64,000 bases of DNA from Tethya wilhelma (lineage: Eukaryota > Porifera > Demospongiae > Tethyida > Tethyidae): assembly GCA_964030475.1 (NCBI GenBank), contig CAXIPT010000015.1:566318-630317 (forward strand), in the 5' to 3' direction. The notes under the pieces were generated by a model, which worked only from the letters and a program-made list of their open reading frames with translations, was not told the origin of the DNA and did no database searches. The position numbers and the translations under genes are program-made. Shown here piece by piece: positions 56,865 through 64,000 of this stretch (position 1 is the first letter of the stretch; each line of letters starts with the position of its first letter).

Positions 56865-57610
56865 CTTCCTAAAGCTTCTTTAGCTATTTCTCTTTCTAAT
56901 GAGCCCAAAAAGTTTGTCTAAAAACCATCACTAAAGTGACAAACAAAAATATGCCAAACCTTTAATTCTCTCCTTATACTTCTTTCTTGTTGGCCAAACT
57001 TTTGCTAGATCAGAGACTATTCACTTTCAGGAGCTGATTCTTAAATGAATGCACTTGGTTTCTTTGTGGTCAGTTGTCTTTGCTATCGTTTTTTTTTTTT
57101 TGCCTCTTATTGTGTAGCTAGATGCAAGGCAAAAAGCGCCTTCTTTGTATGGCCGCCATTAACATGCATAATTCATAAGCTAGCTAGCCTAACAACCCAT
57201 ATTCAAGTGCGCGCTATTCAGAATCTATTGCAAGCATGCAGTTTCCCAAGTTCTGTCCTATCCTCTCATTCTTTGTGTTCAGTTCTTCAGTAAGATAGTT
57301 ATCTATAGCTAACAAGACACCCATATTATAATTGACATAAATCTCGTTCAGTTTGGAATTTCAGAGTTTCACTGTGTGAAAGGCATGACTGTTCTGTAGG
57401 GCTGTTAACATTGGTAAGTTCTCTGCTGTGGCCAAAGACCAAATTTTATTGATACTCTAAACAAGATAGAATTAACAAGTACAAAAACTATTAGATATAC
57501 AAACATAGGAATGGCCAAATCTTTAAAAAAAAGTGAGCAAACAAGATAGAAACATGATGGTTGTTCAACATTGTCATTGAGTAGGGATATGAACGTAGAT
57601 GACACTGAGA
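56865..57610 (-). mobile_element. Foldback family FB, copy without terminal hairpin
   Basis: Body in minus orientation (AGCTATTTCTCTTTCTAATG, CCAAACCTTTAATTCTCTCC, GCGCCTTCTTTGTATGG, CTGTCCTATCC) to a decayed foldback start at about 57475-57610. Confidence 0.7.
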
Positions 57611-57724
57611 AATGAACTCCATGTTTAGCTGGAAGATCTACATCATGCCATGTGTGACGGTTAAAACTAGAGAAAATGTACAGGTTTTTGTTATGTAAGT
57701 GTGTTTTGTGCATGAAGAGTATAT

Positions 57725-59178
57725 TTATTTACTTGTCATTTGAGTCCAGTAGTTGAAAGATTTTCTCTGGGAGTGCAGCTTGTATCTCTTTTCCACCAGA
57801 CTTTAGAGAAAATGTGAGGGGTACATGTAGCTTCACCTTTCAGATTGGTAGTAACAATTAACACTCTTTTCTCTCCTGCGGAGTTTCTCTCACTAGCAAT
57901 GTTGATGTTAGCCATCTGTTTGTGGTATGTATTTTACAGAGTTCATGTGTATTATCTTTTAATCTTGTCTATACACCCATAATTTATTTAGCAAGATCTT
58001 CTTTCATTGCCAGTCTCTTCTCTGGTGGAATGTCAAGAGTTATCCCGGTGTTCCTTACTCCTCAGGCTCTTAGCCTCTGCTTGTAGCTTTAGGACTCCAG
58101 AATCTCATGAAATACTCTCTCTGTCGTTGAGCTCACTACTGTGCTGACTGGACTGTCTTAGCACATCCTTTCGATGTTGGTATGTGAGCTGATGAGCAAG
58201 AGTAAGTGGCTGGAACATAGAAGTAGTAAATAATGTGATGCATATTAACGTTAATTTTTAGTGAAGTTGGTCTATGTCTCACTAGTCCTGACAAATGGTT
58301 AGGTGCTCTCTCCATTTCCCATCATCCGTCTGACAATCCTGTATGCAACATGTTCTACTGGTGTTGCAGGGGCTGTTAGTGGCTGAGATAGAATGTCATC
58401 AACCAATATCACAGCTGTGGTTGTGCTGCAGTCTCAACAATTACTCTCCAGGTAGGCCCTCATGTCACTGGCTTGAACTGTGTGTTTGCAATGCGGGCAA
58501 GCTACTAAAGTACCCTCCCAGGACCTTGATTACAGGAGGGACGGACACCTTTGATCATCTATGCAGAAAGTGTATGTACAAAATAATATCGTCATTTGTG
58601 TGGTGTACTTATTCCTGCATTTATTATTAATCACCTTTCAACACACAACAAACATATGCACATTGTGTTTGGACTGGTTGGTCAAGCAGGTCTGGCACTC
58701 CATGTCACTTGCATTGAGCCCCAGTGTTGCTGGAACTTGAAATTCAGGTCAACTGGACATCCCTTGGAAAAAAACTAGCAGCTAGCTGCTATGTGTCTTG
58801 CCTCGGAAAGAGTTGAACGAATCTCTGTGTCACTAGCTGATGGTCGTCTTCTCCCTCTGCGCTCTTTGGTTGGCCGACCCCTTTCTGTTTGGTGAGCAAG
58901 CTGTTACATAGTTCACAGTCCGCAGGATGTAGAATACACAGCTTCTGTTTCTTTTCTGCAAACTTGTGCCATGTCACAACAGCATACGTAGCATTGCTTG
59001 AAAAAATGATTGGAGTGGATTGAGTCACTATCATAAGAGACATCAGATTCAACTCCATGTGGTCTTTGCAAAGTCTGTTTTGGTATACTGGCCCACGACA
59101 CATGATAAAGGCATGGATATGTTGCTGCTCATCTATCTCTGGGTGTACATCCGCAAAACCATTAATTACAATATTCAT
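57725..59178 (-). pseudogene. RAG1 N-terminal-like (N-RAG-TP / RAG1L-type) remnant
   Basis: Minus-strand frames, read in order, give AVVTWHKFAEKK and CELCNSLLTKQKG, then (shifted) GRPTKERRGRRPSASDTEIR, then PPVIKVLGG, (shifted) TLVACPHCKHTVQASDMRAY and LESNC, ILVDDILSQPLTAP, HVAYRIVRRMM, LTYQHRKDVLRQS with LKLQAEA..SLR, and at the end FSLKSGGKEIQAALPEKIF plus QLLDSNDK. The Zn-binding Cys pairs, GRPKK-type basic stretch, C2-type finger and VRRMM block occur in the order I recall for proteins related to the RAG1 N-terminus that travel on transposons. Frameshifts and stops make it non-functional. No catalytic RAG1 core was seen, and family assignment rests on memory. Confidence 0.42.
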
Positions 59179-59179
59179 A

Positions 59180-60100
59180 TTTTTTATACTTCATAACACT
59201 GCTTAGCAGTGGCCCTTAAGAACGGGAAGTACTTCAGCATTGGGAGCAGGAAATCACTGAATGCAGCCACCTCTTTCTCCTACCAGCTGTACTTCTTAGT
59301 GAGGAGATAACAAGCCCCTACAAATTAGAGTTAAATTCTATCACACTAGATCCTGCCATCGTGGAGTGTGGTTTGAGGTGATGGGTGTGTTGCAGCTCTT
59401 GATGAGCTTTTGGGAGTAACTTGCAGAGAGGACTAGGAATTTGGGGACCGGGCCGAGGAGCTCAATGTATATATAGTAGTTTACACTACCAACCTCTACT
59501 GCACATACCACTGTTATCAAGGAAACATAGTGCATTACTCCTGGAATGTTATTTTAGCCCATGACTGTTTTAAGTTTATCACATGTACCAGAACGCTAAA
59601 TGTTGTTTAAAACACCCATATCCTCTCAATTCTTTGTGCCCAACTTTCGACACAAGCCTTTATCTTGTGTAAAGAAAAGCCATGCATGCGAATGAAACAT
59701 TAGGTAAAGATACTGAGTATGCTAGAGTACAATTAAAAAAATATCAATGGCAATCAAATAGATCATGCAATGCCAACATGCTGCCCACATCTTTGCCACT
59801 TACACTGATAGTATTTACCGGTAATTAGTCTGTTAGCCACAATTGTCACAACTAACTTATGATGTGATTTCCACTACCCTACCACACTTGGATCTGCATT
59901 TACACACTTCGGGACTTGGTAGGATGAGCAGTAAGTTTACATCCAAAAACCCTAAAAAACGACTATATTAACCTTCAGTAAAATGTGATGAGTAAAAAAA
60001 TATATTCACTGTGCATGATAAAGTGAAAAAAAAATTCTGAATAGTTACAAGAATGTCCCACTTCTTAAACTTGTTCTTAATTATTACCTGTTTGATACCT
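59180..60100. other. No gene recognised
   Basis: Only short frames on both strands. It may be the 5' remainder of the retroelement that follows on the minus strand, or of the RAG1-like remnant. Confidence 0.35.
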
Positions 60101-60108
60101 CCACACTC

Positions 60109-60950
60109 TTAGCAACAAAATGAGCATGCAGCCTTCTTCAATAGCCAGTGGGTGATCATGGACTTGATTTCTTGTAGTTTGTCTTCTGGAAGTCTTAGCT
60201 GCATAAGGTTGGTGTCAAACAGAAGACTAGAATAACAGCTGGGCCCTCCACCTTTTGGATCTTGAGAGGGTGACTGAGACCTTGACATCTTGCAATCAAA
60301 AGATCGAAGTTGCACTGGCCCTCATCCGAGTAAGTTTTACCACAAGTGAGAAAGTTGTCGAGGTAGTGAAGAAGATATGAAATGCCCTCTTTCAGGGCTA
60401 TCCACATGACTTAAGTGTGTGTGCTACCGCTGAGAACAGAATCCAGGCCATACGCAGGCCAAATGGAAAGATGGTATCAACGAACAGTTTGTCCTTCCAT
60501 GCAATTAGATTTTCAAGAATAAATCTGTCACTCTGGTGTGGGGGCGGTTCCAATAGGCTGCTTGAATGTCTATTATAGCCATTAATGTGCATAGGATCGT
60601 TAATGCTAGCATAGTGAATGGAACACAGTTCAGGGTTGATACCATCGTTGACACTGTGTAGACGGGGGCTAGAAAAATCAAGAATGAGTCGCCATTTCCC
60701 AAGTTGATTACGTTTTAGAATCACTCCGAATTTGCTTGTCTGTACATGGGATGTGTTCTGGAGGGGGGCATGCTGACCACTCAATTGGATGATTAAGGCT
60801 AGTGGATCTTATATTTCCTGATGCCTTTACCAAACGGTGCTGCCTATTGAAACTGACTCTAAATCTGAGAGATTCCCTTGAGTATAGGAAGTCCACGAAA
60901 AGATGATCTGGGTGAGCAGCCAGCATTATCTGCCCTTCAGTTGTCTTTAG
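60109..60950 (-). pseudogene. Reverse transcriptase fragment, DIRS/gypsy-like lineage common in marine invertebrates
   Basis: Pieces in order on the minus strand: LAAHPDHLFVDFLYSRESLR, RVSFNRQHRLVKASGNI, KFGVILKRNQLGKWRLILDF, SVNDGINPELCSIHYASI, IDIQAAYWN (first Asp block IDIxSAY), FPFGLRMAW, ISYLLHYLDNFLTCG (catalytic YLDDF has become YLDNF) and LRLPEDKLQEIKSMITHWLL. Three or more frames are needed, so it is dead. Neither integrase nor tyrosine recombinase could be recognised nearby, so placement (DIRS versus Ty3) is open. Confidence 0.7.
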
Positions 60951-60956
60951 TGGAGA

Positions 60957-61060
60957 AATGGGCTTTCTCTGGTAAAACTCCTACTTACCATGTGATCTCA
61001 TTAAATGAGATCACATAATGAGATCACATGGTAAGTAGGAGTTTTACCAGAGAAAGCCCG
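60957..61060. repeat. Near-perfect 43-base-arm palindrome
   Basis: GGGCTTTCTCTGGTAAAACT... to CTCATT (60960-61002) is followed after about 15 bases by its almost exact inverse, ending AGTTTTACCAGAGAAAGCCC (61060). The spacer itself repeats ATGAGATCACAT. It lies at the 5' edge of the RT remnant. Confidence 0.93.
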
Positions 61061-62190
61061 TTATGATGCTGTAGTGTAGACTGATTCGTTGTTGACTAGA
61101 GTAGAATATGATTGTATACCTAACTCTACACTCTCAACTACTGGCATTGGACTCTTGTCGGGGCTTGGAGCACTTCCTGACTTGGGATAAATATAGGATC
61201 ACATGAAGTGTACAAATCGATGAAATGGGAGTAAATACTGTGAGATTTGATGTGAGGGGGTTCACTATTGGTCCCTGGGGCCTGACTGGCTCCAATTTGG
61301 GGGACGAAAGTTGGATGCACCTACTGCTGGGTGAGTACCACCTCTATCCAGAAAGTACAGGGGCTAGTTGACAATTAGCCAACACATCAACTAGCCGTCC
61401 CAAATCTTTTGCTTGGGGAACTGGGGGGAGACCTTGGTGGAGTCTTGGTTGGATAGGAGAGATGAGAGCGTGGACTCCAGACTAAACTGGGTTGGGTTTG
61501 CCTCAGCATTGATGGATTGCAGGGTAGCAAGGCTGTAGGATCCTTGACCGTGTTTACTGTGCAACTAAGCCAAATTTTTATTCCTCCTGATCATTGATAC
61601 GCGTTTTCTTATTCTTTCCTGTTCGTCTCTGTCCAGACGCATGCATGACTGTGGTTAATTTGGCTATTACCAGATCCTGTTATTGTGTTCGCGGTTTGTC
61701 AATTCCCTTTTTTTTTTTCAAAAAGGGACTTTGCAAAAGTTGGTCTGCCTCTATGTAATACCTGTCTCTGCCACGTGGCTTTGGCTTACGGCATGTGGGA
61801 ATCCACCTAGCTAGCACGTGCGCACCTGTATCTACTGCCTATTACACAAAAATTATGTACAAAAATGGCCCTCGTTTATTTTAAAATACAGACTTGTACT
61901 GGGTTCACCCTTGGCTCGGGAGTCGTTCTACTCGGGGTGGTTGTTTTTCGCTGGAATTCTTTTCTCTTGCTGCTGCCGCTCTCTCTCCTGGTCTTGGGAC
62001 TCTGCTGTGGTCTTGCTAACAGAGAGCGAATCGATGGTATCTCATTCAGGATCTCTAGGAGTGCTTATTTCTTTTACCATATCTTTGTCCACCACTTGCC
62101 AACAGGAGCCTGATGACTGGTTCTTGTCGCCCATTCTAGTAAATTACTCAGTGACTAGTAAACCATGCGTCTGTATCACGAGATAAGAAC
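61061..62190 (-). other. Possible ORF1-type remnant of the retroelement
   Basis: Minus-strand frames (VPQIGASQAPGTNSEPP at about 61290; AESQDQERERQQQEKRIPA at about 61950) are Pro/Gln/Ser-rich, as in gag-like ORFs upstream of such RTs. No defining domain. The plus-strand frame at 61865-62113 is hydrophobic only because it is the complement of a Gln/Arg-rich region. Confidence 0.25.
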
Positions 62191-63595
62191 ATGTGCTCTG
62201 GACAGTTTACTGCACATACCCATCACTCCACCACCACGAAATGATTATGAGGATGTCACGCACGTTAACATCGTTTAACATTTTGTTGAATTCCTATCAA
62301 TTTTTACACTCGTGCATAATTCATGAGCCACTAAAAAATTGAAATTGATGACAATTTCCAAACACAAAAAGTGTGCATTATTTGTAATTCATATACAAGT
62401 TGCCTGGAACAATCATGTGCTACCTGGTTGCTCAGACTTCTTACTTATTGTCATAATTATAGCAAGGCTAGTACTCAGCATAGTTAAGGACCGGGTCAGG
62501 TAAGTTTTGAGCAAATTTCAACACGTTTCAAAGCTGGATATTTCTAATAAGACTGATGATAGGAAGAAACAAAGTAGATATAAGTAAATGTTAGGGATTT
62601 AAGTTTACAAGAAAGTTAATTATTACTTATTCAATGATGTAATTGGAGGCAGCACGCTCACCAATGTAATAGCACTTCAACGCAATGAACAGAGAACTTG
62701 CCAACTATCTACAGCCACTGAGGGGCTCATACGCTTTATACCTAGGTGAACTAAAATTCAATAGTATACTTTTTCAATATCATTCTTAGAAGTACTAAAA
62801 CTAAAAAGTTTCCAGTTTTGCATCTCATTAACAATCATATCCACAGTCACCACTGCCATCTGGTAGCTTGCTTCCAAAAAGTACGCTATAAATACTTTTA
62901 GTTGCAACATGTAGACACTGTGCATCAAGTCAGTGCTGCTTAAAACCAGGTGTTTATACTCCGTTCAACACTCAAGTCTATTATCAGCCTTACTCTTGCT
63001 TCTTGTCAGATGACTTAGTATTGCCCTGAACCAAAGCGATCATGTACGGTCGCCATTTAATGATGTGCAAATTAAATTCATTGTAGTTTTACATCCAAAA
63101 TCACTCATTCGTGAAACTCAGTTGACAGTGAGCTGACCCATATAAATATTATGATACAGCTCCAGCTAGGCGCTGATCCAGAAATTTTGTGCCGGGGATG
63201 GCTAATAGTGATGATGGATTATTGGAGTATTAGAACTATAATTATTGTGTGAACATTTTACTCAAAGGATCACACATTCTCTTAGAGTCTAGCTACGACT
63301 AAGTTACACATGTGTCAAATTTTCAGTACTAACTGTACCAAAGAAAGTCAATTTCATATTATCACGGGCAGAGCTGGGTGGGTGGCAAGCCACCCTATCC
63401 ACCCCCCACCCTGTATCAGTCCCTGAGCTCATGCCTCCAAATACTCCGGTGATTGGGACCCTAATTAACTTTTCCTAAAATGCGTAATCGATATATCTTT
63501 AAAACCAGTTAAGTTATCACCATGGAAACGGGTTTTATCATTATCCTAATGGTTCTTAACATGTACATGCATTAATTTTGGTCATGTGACTTATC
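62191..63595. other. No gene recognised
   Basis: AT-rich with no coding exon or clear repeat ends. Confidence 0.4.
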
Positions 63596-63599
63596 ATCC

Positions 63600-63952
63600 G
63601 TGAATAATTAGCAAATCATGAATAATTAATTAGATGGTAATGTTCTTCTGTTGCTATGGCAACCAAATTTTTCCAGCAGTATCGTCTGATCATATACTAA
63701 ACTTTTATCCCTACAGATTTTTGATATCACGTTTCCATGGTGAGAAATCAGGTGCTTTCCATTTAAAGCACACCCACTGTAAGCCTATTTCGGGTCATAT
63801 CTCACCATGGAAACGTCGCTCAGAAATCCAATGGGATAGAATTTTAGTATTTGATAAGACGATACCGCTGGAAAATTTTGGTTGCCATAGCAACAAGGGA
63901 ACATAACCGTCTAATTAATTATTCATGAAATGCTAATTATTTAAAGATGATT
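63600..63952. mobile_element. MITE whose inverted arms carry RFX X-box motifs
   Basis: Arms of about 80 bases: GTGAATAATTAGCAAATCAT..TAATTAATTAGA.GGT to CAGCAGTATCG (left), inverse at 63865-63950. Each arm contains a full X-box palindrome, GTTGCTATGGCAAC (63650-63663) and GTTGCCATAGCAAC (63881-63894). A second inner pair CGTTTCCATGGTGAG / CTCACCATGGAAACG lies between. Confidence 0.85.
63650..63663. promoter_or_regulatory. X-box-like RFX site in MITE arm
   Basis: GTTGCTATGGCAAC fits the X-box consensus (two GTTGCC half sites, 0-3 base spacer) bound by RFX winged-helix factors that drive ciliary genes in animals. Repeated in inverse at 63881-63894. Function not shown. Confidence 0.5.
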
Positions 63953-64000
63953 AGTCACATGTTGAAAATAAATGTATGTACATGTTAAGGACCATTAGCA

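Noticed and set aside
61818..62186. Membrane-protein-like plus-strand ORF
   Set aside because: Its hydrophobic character is the complement of a Gln/Arg-rich minus-strand stretch; no start context or splice support.

Overview
The window is eukaryotic DNA from an animal. It is AT-rich, genes are split into short exons with GT-AG introns, and there are (GT)n/(CA)n microsatellites and a dense load of transposable elements (TEs). A sponge or another early-branching metazoan is my best guess, from a GABA-B-type receptor, a locus rich in DEATH-like domains, Penelope, piggyBac and CACTA-like elements, and many small foldback repeats. That assignment is inference. Three single N bases (2678, 6561, 53323) mark probable assembly joins.

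Layout. 1-2570 (-): the first six exons of a metabotropic GABA-B-like receptor, running off the left edge. 2.6-4.9 kb (-): a multi-exon gene ending in a Myb/SANT domain of the telomere-repeat-factor kind. 6-26 kb: a two-gene module present three times. A (+) strand gene with DEATH-like domains faces, tail to tail, a (-) strand gene for a secreted or surface-anchored DUF4430 (intrinsic-factor/transcobalamin C-terminal-like) protein. The module at 18.0-25.6 kb is intact (10 exons, 674 residues, six DEATH-like units arranged A-B-C-A-B-C, MGN start). The one at 6.4-8.2 kb has lost most of the DEATH gene but keeps its DUF4430 gene. The one at 12.4-15.8 kb has a dead DEATH gene and a two-domain DUF4430 gene.

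27-64 kb is mostly mobile DNA: LINE 3' ends, a ParB-like-domain gene fragment, and a Penelope-like retroelement (35.2-42.5 kb) split at a TTAA by a piggyBac element (39.13-42.39 kb), which is itself split by a hairpin-ended repeat. Further right are remnants of hAT-like, YqaJ-nuclease, CACTA/TNP2, RAG1-N-terminus-like and DIRS/gypsy-like RT genes, plus a MITE whose arms carry RFX X-box motifs. Several repeat families recur throughout and let nesting order be read directly.

No tRNA, rRNA or CRISPR was recognised. Stretches with nothing supportable are listed as such.
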